Below are positions 34,471 through 44,274 of a stretch of DNA of 64,000 nt, one piece after another (the stretch's first letter is position 1; each line of letters starts with the position of its first letter). Below the pieces are notes generated by a model, which was not told the DNA's origin, ran no database searches, and worked only from the letters and a program-made list of their open reading frames with translations. Location of the stretch: the NCBI GenBank assembly GCA_963070105.1, contig OY718808.1, forward strand, positions 5,061,738-5,125,737, given 5' to 3'. This DNA is from Litomosoides sigmodontis (Eukaryota > Nematoda > Chromadorea > Rhabditida > Onchocercidae). The position numbers were made by a program, and so were the translations under genes.

Positions 34471-35664
34471 GAACAGATTGGGTTAGCTTTATCACTAGAA
34501 TAAGCATAGCGAACATGTAAACATGTATAAATACTGTTTACTATTTCCAGTGCGTCTCATATATATTGAAACTTGCACTTGTAACAGAAAGTATTTTCCC
34601 TTTCTACTGGTTAATTACGATAGCACTGAGCGTCAAATTGTGTTTTCTAGTATGATAAATGCCACTGCCCTTGAATATATAGTTTTCTTTGTATTTCAGT
34701 TTGAATTACTTTTTCTTTACATTGTCCATCAAAGTTTATAACTGCTTTTGATCCTTTCTATTTTATTGCAGAATTTTTCTTGAATCTCGGCCCTTTCAGG
34801 CACCCCGTAATCCACTATCGCCTATTGTATTATTCTTATTATTCATATGGCGTTGTGTAGAAGATTATGTTGTAAAGTACGAATGATTGTAGTTTCGTAA
34901 AAAAGTTTATCCTGACTTTGTGTTATGGACGAACAGTTCTGTGTTCTATGACTGAATACAGAAATGTTATGTGCATCGATGAAGAAATTGGAACATTTAA
35001 TAAGACCGCTTTTCCTAATGTACGATGAAAATTCTATGAAATGATTGAAAATAACTTAAACATTATTAAATATCTGAAGCAGATACGCAGGGTAATAGAT
35101 TTAAGGTTTCTTCCTGAAGGACTGTCGAAAGTGTGGTAGAGAATGCTTCAGTCAAGTTTCGGCGTATCCTGGGAAACATAGTTTACTTACCCTTGTAACT
35201 ACTAGTTAATTATGGCAGATAGTTGAAGAGAAGTTTAGTATTCTAACATCTGTGACTTTCCAAACTCTTCTACTACATGCTGTGCATATCGTCTTTCCGC
35301 TTTTTAGCAGATAATTCATTGATGGCTTACAAAGCGCCATGTATTTAAATCTTGTAATTGTGTAGATACAGCTATTGAACCCAGAGAAGTAGGCTGTTTT
35401 GTCAGCACTATTGGCAGCTGCGAGGTTATACTGTCGTGTTCAAATGAAGGAATGCTAAAAGCACTGCAATCCTAGAAATTATTATATATTGCAGAAACAT
35501 GGACCACGTTTGCTGGGTGAAACAGTGCTGAGAAATATATATTTCGCAAAATTTACATGGTGTGCGGGATGAACAGTGACACTTTTACCTATATCACTAT
35601 CATGTTCAGCTCAAACAGCAAATACAAATTTTTCGTACAGAGCCTCATCTCAAGAAAAACAAAC
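34471..35664. other. Region between convergent genes
   Basis: About 1.2 kb between the swsn-4 stop and the 3' end of the minus-strand MIC13-like gene. It should contain both 3' UTRs. No coding signal was found; the frame at 34523-34741 looks like chance. Confidence 0.45.
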
Positions 35665-36259
35665 TCATGAAGTGGGCCATCTGGCTAAAGAAAATGCTCT
35701 GTCTAATGTGTTATTCCATTTCGCGCTGAGCCACGAGCAATTTCCCATCCATGGTAGCATCTGAAAAAGAAAACGGCACATATTAAGCAGAAAAGGAAAA
35801 AAGGTGAACCAAAAAATAAATATGGGTCTAGATTTGAGACAGCGTGGTAGTTTATCCCTCTATCAATCACATAGAGATAATGACATAATCAGAAAACAAT
35901 TACATATAAAAAATAAGTGCAAACCTCCTTCGGAAAAACAATGGTCCCTGGGATGATGGTTTCTTTTAGGATTGCAAGTTTTTGTGCTCCTTGATTCGAA
36001 TCTAAGGACCAAATGTCAAGGTGATAAGAAACTTTTAGCGTTGCAACCACTGAGCCAACTTTTATTCCAGCCCTGCAAACAATTAAAAATAATATATTTA
36101 CTTTAAAATTAATAATAAAATATAAATAAAAGCATAAGTATTCCATTCATTTAGTTTTAAACTTGTTCACTCAACGGCCATTACTCAACCACTGGAACAG
36201 AACAACTAAAAAGGATAACAAAGCATCACGTACCGTATTAATCGTCGGAAAATAGCCAT
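35665..36259 (-). CDS. Small MIC13/QIL1-like protein (putative MICOS subunit)
   Basis: Minus-strand gene of three exons: 36259-36234, 36072-35925 and 35760-35665, 89 residues with agreeing phase. It begins MAIFRRLIRAGIKVGSVVATL, a basic start followed by a Gly/Val/Ala stretch. It continues VSYHLDIWSLDSNQGAQKL and ends KWNNTLDRAFSLARWPTS. MIC13/QIL1 is a small inner-membrane protein that bridges the MICOS subcomplexes at cristae junctions. Its homologues share a short N-terminal membrane segment, an acidic/aromatic turn after it, and a C-terminal WNxGV..F..L..LP motif. The order of features here is similar, but similarity is weak and length is shorter than the vertebrate protein of about 118. 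It could be another small mitochondrial protein. The promoter faces that of ric-8. Confidence 0.5.
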
Positions 36260-37191
36260 CGTTTAGCGCATTGCACGATCACCACACAGAACAACCCTTA
36301 AATGGTTTTCAGAGGAAACAGGAAGGATATTCACGTCACGTCACGTCATGTCATATCATATCATCTAACATCCTCACCACTTCAAATGATAAAATCAAAT
36401 TTATCACATTTCTCACGCGTGTAGCAAACATAAAGCAATATCATTTGTGGTACGAAAAACGACACACACACGCACAAAAGAGTGTGCGAGAAATGGAGGA
36501 ACAAGGAAACTAGCACGCGAGCTAATTAAAGGAGTTTGTCTCTTGGTTTTTCGCAACGCGTCGCCGAACCGACACTTCGTTGCTGTTAACAATCGTTTTG
36601 ACGATGAAATCGTTAGGAGGAGGGTGGGTGTTTGTTAGTTTTTTCGGGTTTCATCTCTCTTCACTTTCCGTGTTTCCTTCCATGCACCCATGAGATTCAT
36701 ATTAGGTCGTTGTGCTTTCCAACAAATAATTAGAAGGCATTTAAAGGTGATAGAGAACAGCGACACATGGGTGACGGATGAAGTAAGTGAGAAAGAAGTA
36801 AGTTAATGCGCAAGAGGAAGTGACTTTGATTTTGAGATATTGCAAGGTATAACTGAACTGTTGGATATCGTTGATCATAGGTGAGAATCAGTATTTCCGG
36901 TTATGCTTCATTAATCGTGCAAGATGATCTGCTCCATTGAATCATTTTTAGAGTTGGTTTCTTTCTGTAGAATGTGAAAATCACTTCCCTATTCTATTTG
37001 CTTCTTACTCACTACATTCGTTATTTGTGGTAATTTAATGTTGGTATTGAGTAAAGCACATATTTAAGTACTAATAATCTGTCAGGTGCATATTGCATTA
37101 GTATATTCATTGGTATGACTATTTCGCTGAATTAGAAGATTGATCAGAGTTACGCAGACATACTTTTCGATATTCTGTATAAACATTGCTG
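36260..37191. promoter_or_regulatory. Shared divergent promoter region of the MIC13-like gene and ric-8
   Basis: About 0.93 kb between two divergent starts. It holds the pentamer repeat close to the MIC13-like gene and otherwise no clear gene. Candidate frames at 36271-36638 have no protein features. Promoter status is inferred from gene orientation only. Confidence 0.45.
36331..36364. repeat. Degenerate pentamer repeat TCACG/TCATA with CRE-like cores
   Basis: Directly upstream of the MIC13-like start lies TCACGTCACGTCACGTCATG followed by TCATATCATATCAT. These are about seven five-base units that drift from CACGT to CATAT. The CACGTCA cores resemble bZIP binding sites, so the run could be a promoter element, but it may be only a microsatellite. 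Confidence 0.6.
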
Positions 37192-38883
37192 ATGATGACC
37201 GAGAATATATCTGAGGACGATTTGATGCAATGGCAGAATTCATTAAATGATGATTTCGTCAAAAGTCTAAAGCGTATTAATGATAATTTTGAAGAATATC
37301 ATGCCTTTGATCGCGTTGATATCGATAAAAGGGTTCGGATGCAGACAATTTTCTGTGAGCGATTTCGAGAATCATCAGCAATTCGTCAACAAATTCTTCG
37401 TTTTTTGCGGATTTTAGCACGCGATAGACAAAATTTGGATCGGTTGCTGTCTTCTAGCTTGGTACGGGATGTACTTGATGTCGGTCTCTTGGGTGAGCGG
37501 TCTTATGAATTCGATTGGGAATCGTTCATTCAGGCCGAAATGTGTCTCATAAATATACTTTTCAACAGTAACCTTGCGAGAGATGAGTTTAATGAAACTG
37601 CTGCAAATCTTTTGCTTAATCGAATTAGACTGTTGAACGAAACTCCAAGAACTTCCTCTTTGCAACAAGACATTGATAACGTCCAAGGTAGTTCCCAAAA
37701 TATCACTTTCTCTGTAAAATCAGAAGCTCCTGAATTTCCACTTAAAATTCTGGACAATGAACAAATAGCTTTGGTTGCTTTTTACGATCTCCGTATTGCA
37801 TTTATTGCTAGCGCACAATCTAAAGATTTACAGCTGCAATGGTTAAAAAATGGGTGTGAAGTTTTCTTAAAAGTATTGGAGGAAAGTTTACATTTTCCGG
37901 AACGACTGAAACAAAATTCGCATCAGAGAGATTTTGTAGAGCATACGAACTGGGCGTTAAAAGTCTTGTTTAATATATTTTGCTATTCATGGGATGATTC
38001 TGCAGAGGGAAATGCGAAACAATGTATGTTACTGTGCGGAAAAATTGTCGTCTTAGAAAACATTGATCCATCCCTTGAGCAATCAGCGATAGATGTAATT
38101 GCCGTATTGCCATTATCGTACGAATGGTTGACACCAAGACTGCAGCACGTGGAGGGGGAGGGTAAGGGAGGAAATGTAGTCCATGACGGACGTGACATGA
38201 CTTTTGCGGCTGTCGTGTTACATGCGTTAGAACGACGACTGGAAGAGGAAAACAGTGAAAAAAATGAGCTTCTTAGCACATTTTTAACCGTCTTAATACG
38301 TCTAAGTTCTCAAGTGAAGGAAGCACGACGTTATTTACGCTTATTGGTTATTCCACCGCTTCATGCTGTCGATGTTGAACGACGGCCTGACGATGGTGCT
38401 GAACTGCGTAATCGCATGATACGCTTGATGATGAGCATTTCGAACACTCAGGACTTGGCAGCTGAATTCATTTTCATCTTGTGTAAAAAAAGTGTTAATC
38501 GTTTCGTTAAATATTGTGGCTTTGGGCATGCAGCCGGTTTATTGGCTAATCGTGGAATTCTAAACGCTTTAAACACCTCGAAAAATCAGTCGGATAGTGA
38601 GGCTTCAGAAACAGAAGATTATAAAGCGGTTGAAGCACAGGTAAATCCAGTAACTGGTTGCATTGAACCTATGGGAGAAAATCCGTTCACTGGAATGACC
38701 GAAGAACAAAAGGAGTACGAGGTGCATCGGTTGATGAATGATATTAATAAGCTGATGAGTCAAGGACTGATAACTCCGGGACAAATCGGAAAAGATGGGC
38801 AGTTAGCACCCGTCAAACATGTGCTGGAACTTGTCAAGGATTGTGATGCACAAGATGATAAAAGTGACAGCGAAGGATCTTGA
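37192..38883 (+). CDS. ric-8: Synembryn/RIC-8, chaperone and exchange factor for G-alpha, single exon
   Basis: One uninterrupted frame of 563 residues starting MMTENISEDDL. RIC-8 proteins fold newly made G-alpha subunits and act as non-receptor exchange factors; in C. elegans RIC-8 works in neuronal Gq signalling and spindle positioning. The length matches the family (about 530-570). The protein is helical with armadillo-like repeats, for example FIQAEMCLINILFNSN, IALVAFYDLRIAFIAS and LKVLFNIFCYSWDD. Near the C terminus, VNPVTGCIEPMGENPFTGMT then EEQKEYEVHRLM matches the conserved NPxTGxxE...NPxxGMTEEQKE motif. An acidic Ser cluster before it (SDSEASETEDY) resembles the CK2 sites that activate mammalian Ric-8. 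The gene has no intron, while nearly every neighbour has several. An ATG three bases downstream (37195) is an equally good start. Identification is firm. Confidence 0.93.
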   Translation: MMTENISEDDLMQWQNSLNDDFVKSLKRINDNFEEYHAFDRVDIDKRVRMQTIFCERFRESSAIRQQILRFLRILARDRQNLDRLLSSSLVRDVLDVGLLGERSYEFDWESFIQAEMCLINILFNSNLARDEFNETAANLLLNRIRLLNETPRTSSLQQDIDNVQGSSQNITFSVKSEAPEFPLKILDNEQIALVAFYDLRIAFIASAQSKDLQLQWLKNGCEVFLKVLEESLHFPERLKQNSHQRDFVEHTNWALKVLFNIFCYSWDDSAEGNAKQCMLLCGKIVVLENIDPSLEQSAIDVIAVLPLSYEWLTPRLQHVEGEGKGGNVVHDGRDMTFAAVVLHALERRLEEENSEKNELLSTFLTVLIRLSSQVKEARRYLRLLVIPPLHAVDVERRPDDGAELRNRMIRLMMSISNTQDLAAEFIFILCKKSVNRFVKYCGFGHAAGLLANRGILNALNTSKNQSDSEASETEDYKAVEAQVNPVTGCIEPMGENPFTGMTEEQKEYEVHRLMNDINKLMSQGLITPGQIGKDGQLAPVKHVLELVKDCDAQDDKSDSEGS

Positions 38884-39295
38884 CTTTTCTCGGATTGAGA
38901 TCTGTTTGGTATATGTATACTTCATCAATTATTGATAATTTGCATTGCAACTTTCTAATTTTCATCAGTGATACAACATGCTTTCAGTGATTTTGGTCTA
39001 AAAATTCATCTCGACTTTCTGTTGGTTATTTATTTGAAATATTTCTACTTAGTGCATTTGAGATCATCAAAAATGTATTACTTTGGTTGAAACTTGCTCG
39101 CAAGAGAATTTTATTTTATAAACTTTCTTATGCTGTGGTGTAATTCAGCTTATTTGTTGCAAATTTACAGTGTTTCTTTAAACTTGTACAGTTTCCCTCA
39201 TGTCGTGTATTTGTTGGATGTTTTCGTGCTATTAATGTGCTTAATAAATAGATATTTTCAGGTTGCGGAAAGCTTATTTCTAACATCGCTTTTAC
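38884..39295. other. Short intergenic gap
   Basis: About 410 bases between the ric-8 stop and the exonuclease start. It contains AT-rich sequence, probably the ric-8 3' UTR, and a TTTTCAG at 39255-39261 that could serve as a 3' splice site for the next transcript. No gene is seen. Confidence 0.45.
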
Positions 39296-42200
39296 ATGTT
39301 TAAAGTGACAACTAATAAGGAGAAAAAAAAACTGAAAAAATTGAGAAAGAATATCAACGAAGTGGTGTTACTTTCTGGTGATGATCCTACAGCTGTGGAT
39401 TTAACGTCACTGACGTTCCTTGGGCATTCATTCGATGGTCGGTAGTTTGTTGGCTCATGCTGCTTTTTTTTTTAGAAATTTCTTCATTTCCGGATTAGCA
39501 TTTATGTGAAGGAAATATATGTACAGCTTATCGTGTAAAAGTTTCTCTCTCAATTCTCTGGTAACGCAGATTTCGATTGGTAATTTTTCAGCGAAATGTA
39601 GTAATGTTGTTTCAGACAAGGATATTTCTTTGAAGCTCCATGAAAAACTGCGGACTATGCGACGTTTGAAAGACCCACCAAAAATCAACCTTAACATGAA
39701 TAGACTGAGTGGTATGAGGCTTGGAAGTCAGAGTAGGTTTTCTCTAATTGCGCGTTCACCACTTATGTTGTAATGAGTCGGATAGAACTTCATGTGATAA
39801 TTATTCATGTGATAATTGTTTGTAGATATTGCGGAGTTAGTGCATTACGTATCATTCCGTAATGTTGACAAACCTCTTTGGGCATCACTAAGACCAAATC
39901 GTGGCATACTACAAGCAGTCACTTTTCGAATTGAATGTGATCTCGAAACAGTAGTAAGTTGTTTACAGAAATTAAATATATCTTTTGCTCATCTTAGAGG
40001 AAGCTTATTTTATTTTATGTATACGATTGTGTGAAAATAATGATTCCAACAGATGAATTTTGAAACATTTCTAAGGAAAGCAACAAAAAAAATACATACA
40101 TCGATCAACTCTTCGGATCTAAATGTTTTGTCAGAATGCAAGCGGAAGTTTGGAACAGTATGGAGTTTTGGACGACTATGCTTAATATTCCACTTTCAAA
40201 ATTTGAACGTTTAAAAAGAATTGTCGGTGTAAGTGCTTTAAAGTTTTTGAATTGAATTTATTTAATCCCTTAGATCTTTATAACTCAATGTTTTACAAGC
40301 AGGACATAAAGTTTGTTTTTCTGACAATCATTTTATATGACTGATAAGGCAAGGTGTGCTCCGAATTTTGGCAATAAATTTTTTGATTCGCTTTGTCTGA
40401 TAATATTTTGTAGTTCATTTTCTCCTGGTACTCCTTTTTTCAGCATACTAATGTTCTAGAAGAACATATCAAATGTGATGTGAAAGGTGCAGTGCTAGTT
40501 ACCTTGCGACAAATGATAGATTTTTGTTATCCTTTTCCCAAAACAAATCATTCTGAAGTCTTGACGCCTGTAGTGCCAACAAAGGTAAGTTTGGTTACAT
40601 ATAGAGTTTTGTATTTCATAAATTAGTTATAAATTTACGAACTGTATTCCTATGTTTTTGCAACGGTTTTAGAATTGAAATGGCATCATTTCAACACTGC
40701 CTTATCATTTCAGGTAAAGTATGGTGCAGTAAAAGCTGATTCGCCGTTCTTTGCAGTCGACTGTGAAATGTGTACCACAGAAACGGGGGAAAGCGAACTG
40801 ACCAGGATATCGATTGTATGTTTAAATTAACTTAGTTTATTGACTTCTAATAAAGAGATGAAAATTTATGGCTGTTTTTGCATGGGATCAACAGTTTATT
40901 TCATTTCAGGTCAACGAGTGTTATGAAGTTTTGTTGGACACTCTTGTGAAACCACGAAATAGGATAGTTGATTATGTTACAAAATACAGTGGTATTACTG
41001 AGGATATGCTTGAAAATGTTAATATTCGGCTTGAGGATGTACAAGTCAGTTTCATTCTTTTTAATTCTTAAAATCGAGTTTTATTTTTATATAATAAAGC
41101 ATATTTTTACTACTGAGTGAACAATACGTTTCCAACTGATCCTATCTCATACGGACGAATTTTGTAGGCATGCTGCAAGCGGAAGTTGCAAATGTCTTTA
41201 GAAAAAGAATTTGTGTTTTTCAAAGATATAAGAGCAATGAATTGCCTACTACTCACCTTTAGATGATGATTAGGTCTATCAATATAAGACGTTATGACAG
41301 TTAAAACTGCAAAAATTCCATTTTATTTCACAAGTTTTTGCAGCGAAAAAGCGTCCTTAGAATCAATTGTACTTTATCTGAGTTCATATATTGCTCTTAT
41401 TACCTTTCATTCTTTCACCAAATATTTTAGGCATTGAAAATGTATAAATCGGGAATATTACATTTTCAGAGAGCCTTATCACACATTTTACCCGATGACG
41501 CAATCTTGGTTGGGCATACTCTTGAATGTGATTTTAATGCAATGCGTGTCACTCATCCATATTGTGTCGATATTTCGCTTTGCTTAAATTTATCTGGTAG
41601 AGATCGACAGCGATCGTCTTTAAAGGCAATTTCTTATTCAGATATTTCGCATGTTTTTTAATTACTGTTTGTCTTTGTTTTTTGCGTCGGTTTCTGAATC
41701 TGTGAATACTGTGAATGCATATTTTTGAAACGCGCAAAAAGCGAAAAGCGGATAAATACGAAAAAATTTTTAAACTCCGGTAGCGCAGTAACTATTTTAT
41801 CCAAAGGACATATGACTTATTTTGTGATGTATTTCTTTTTGTAAAATGGGCATAACAATTTACAGACGTTGGCGAGAATATTTTTGGATGAAGAAATTCA
41901 AGGAGAAAATGGGCACTGTTCTGTTGATGATGCTATTATTACTATGCGATTACTGAAGTACAAGCTTTCCCACGGGTAATTATATGACGTTATACTTTGA
42001 ATTTCTGTTGCAATGTTAAAGTAGAGTATCATATTTGTACTAGTTGTTTGTCATGAAACTAGCAAATAAAAAATATTTAGAGTTTGTTTTGGGAACGTTT
42101 CTTTGGGATGGAGCTTTGATGATTGGGCTCGCGAAAATGGTCTGACCAGTTCTGGAGCGCGCATCGAAAAAAATTTACCTTCGGAAGCTGGTACTAATCA

Positions 42201-42932
42201 AGAACCACAACTAAAGAAGCGATGTGTGGATGCTGTGAGTTTTTTCGAATATATTGGGGTATTACGTTTCTTCCGGGAAGTCGACATCTTGAAAATCATT
42301 TTGGAAAGCCAACTGTTATGCTTATAAAATCTACGTTGATTACAGGAATTATCAATGCAGGAAGGTTTAACTTTTGTTCTTCGCAATATTATGTATGAGT
42401 GTGTTTCCTTGTTAGAACGTAGAACTAACTAGTTTGAGATTCATTTGATTTGTTGCTAAATGAAAACAAAATTTTTTTGCAGAATACTATAATACGGACT
42501 TGCGACACATGTAGTAGACCACTGTCAGTTGCTTGCATTGTACCTCATTGCGCATGCAAAAAAAATGTTGTTAAGTATTGCGTGATATGCTGCTTGAATT
42601 CTGTACCATCTCACATATCGAGCGAACAACCAACCTTAAATTGGAGGTAAATCCTTCTTTGTTACCGTAAACTCTATTCAAGAATTAAACTTCTGTTTCA
42701 AAGGAAACTTCTACACTCTTCTTCATATCCCAGTTATCTAATTTAATACAATCGTTGAGTTATCGAATGAATTCTTCTCCTTGAAGAAATTTTTAATGAT
42801 TATTGCAGTGATGCATTCCAAACGTGCGCTGGTGGATGTGAACCTATTTTGCACTTCTTACAACTTGACAAAGGCAAAAGTGCTTTTTATGCCATTCCTG
42901 GTGGCATTAAAGACTGCATAAATAATGAATAG
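39296..42932 (+). CDS. REX-type DEDDh 3'-5' RNA exonuclease with Cys-rich tail
   Basis: Twelve exons: 39296-39437, 39616-39732, 39826-39953, 40076-40228, 40444-40584, 40714-40815, 40910-41044, 41431-41625, 41866-41975, 42081-42234, 42483-42646, 42809-42932. Phases agree and the protein has 554 residues. The exonuclease domain (about residues 265-450) has all acidic sites: FAVDCEMCTT (D and E), VGHTLECDFNAM (D), and GHCSVDDAIITMRLL (H and D), as in Rex1/REXO1/REXO5. LTRISIVNECYEVLLDTLVK and VDYVTKYSGITEDML are also family-typical. The N terminus is Lys-rich (KEKKKLKKLRK), suggesting a nuclear or nucleolar protein that trims rRNA or small RNAs; that role is inferred. The C terminus has a cluster of Cys and His (TCDTC, HCAC, YCVICC, TCAGGC) that may bind zinc. 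Intron 41626-41865 begins with GC (TTAAAG|GCAATT). Confidence 0.85.
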
Positions 42933-43078
42933 TTTGTTTTACGTTTTAAGCTAATATTTTGCATAAAACTTTGTAAATGTTAGGAGCGAAACTTTTAAGG
43001 ATAACTAGCAGTTTTGTTAAATAAGGTTTACTTAGTCCATAAATTGAGATTTGTAAAACGCATTTATTTTTAAGCGAA

Positions 43079-43366
43079 ATGTATGTGAACACCGATAATT
43101 GCGATTCGCTGGACGAGTTGGTGAAGCGTGTTAATGAAGAAATAATTTCGTATAATGTCGTCATGGTGGATATTGATACAGGGAGGTTGAAAATGAAGGT
43201 AGATGAGAAACCTATCACAGCTATTGATAATGCTCTTCGGGAAATGATCTCATATGCTTCTTTTAATTCACTGATTATCGTTATTTTCTCTTCTCCTCAG
43301 GAATCACTGTGCTATATAACTGTGAAAGCCCAAAACCGTTGCACCGTTGCGACAGATAATGAGTGA
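43079..43366 (+). CDS. Short acidic open frame of unknown function
   Basis: A 95-codon frame from MYVNTDNCDSLDELVKRV to a stop, 146 bases after the exonuclease stop. Composition looks like real protein (acidic, mixed, low Phe/Leu bias) in the first 60 codons. It then passes through a T-rich stretch ending TTCTCCTCAG, a good 3' splice site, so an intron (for example 43199-43300, GTAGAT to CTCAG) is possible. It may be a small gene, an alternative 3' end of the exonuclease, or a 5' exon of what follows. Not recognised. Confidence 0.4.
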   Translation: MYVNTDNCDSLDELVKRVNEEIISYNVVMVDIDTGRLKMKVDEKPITAIDNALREMISYASFNSLIIVIFSSPQESLCYITVKAQNRCTVATDNE

Positions 43367-44238
43367 TGTTTGTGCCGCCGTTGTTTTATATGTTCATAAT
43401 AAAAACTCTTCGTTCATCTTTTTACTTTTCATCATCATATATGAACACGAAATTTGAAGTATTTATCTTCTTGGCTGATACATTTAAAAAAACTGTATTT
43501 TTTAAAAGATATGGTAAGAGTAATAATTTTTAAATCTGTAGCTTATTCAATTTCATTGATGGTGTATGCACAGTCCAGGACGTTCTCGGAACGATCTTTT
43601 TCTAAATGAATATCTCTTGTGTCTATTGTTTATTTGATTTCATTGCTGATGTATTCTCGAAGCGTCTGTATACCAAGGACATAAAACTTGACATGAAATT
43701 AATACCGACCAAATTGTAGTTGTAGACGTATGGGAGTTCGTGGTCTATCAATTTTTGTAGTTTTCCGGCATTTTGGACTCATAAATTGACTTCTCACTGG
43801 CACGGTTATGTTTGCTAATTGTCTTTAGTAGTAGGGATCCGCTGTTACGAAAAAGTTCGAAAAGTTTTATCATCCCACTACTAAAACTAGAGAATTACTA
43901 TTGAGGACAGATGATGAGTGAGAAATTATTTTTGAAATTAGTAATTATTTTTGTTTTCAGTGTTCTTTCCCCGTGACCTGTTGCCAACTGAGTCCATCAG
44001 TGATGCTTTGTAGAAGTATGTGTGCCTGGAGCAATTTACAATGCAACAGGCCTTTTACAATATTCTTTCTTCAGGAGTCAACGTTACCGCTGAAGGACGA
44101 CAAGAGAAAAGTAGTTTTAATCGGTCACTTATGCAGGAAATTTGAATATTATCTTTCATTGCAGCTTCTTAAGTTTGGAATATGGGAATAAATTGGAATA
44201 TAGATTTTTTTGATACGATTCTTTGGAGTGTATTCCAG
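43367..44238 (+). other. Unresolved region with possible exon fragments before NDUFAF1
   Basis: After AT-rich sequence, a good acceptor (TTTTCAG, ending 43960) opens a frame reading FFPRDLLPTESISDAL, then a TAG at 44011-44013. The same frame continues KYVCLEQFTMQQAFYNILSS for 43 codons to a stop near 44143. A different frame over 44070-44130 reads STLPLKDDKRKVVLIGHLCR. Each looks partly coding, but I cannot choose. They may be N-terminal exons of NDUFAF1 or a decayed gene. Confidence 0.35.
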
Positions 44239-44274
44239 ACGGTAGCGGAACTACAAGGCAAGCTGAAACAGAAA

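Noticed and set aside
37983..38279. 98-codon minus-strand frame
   Set aside because: Antisense shadow of the ric-8 coding sequence.
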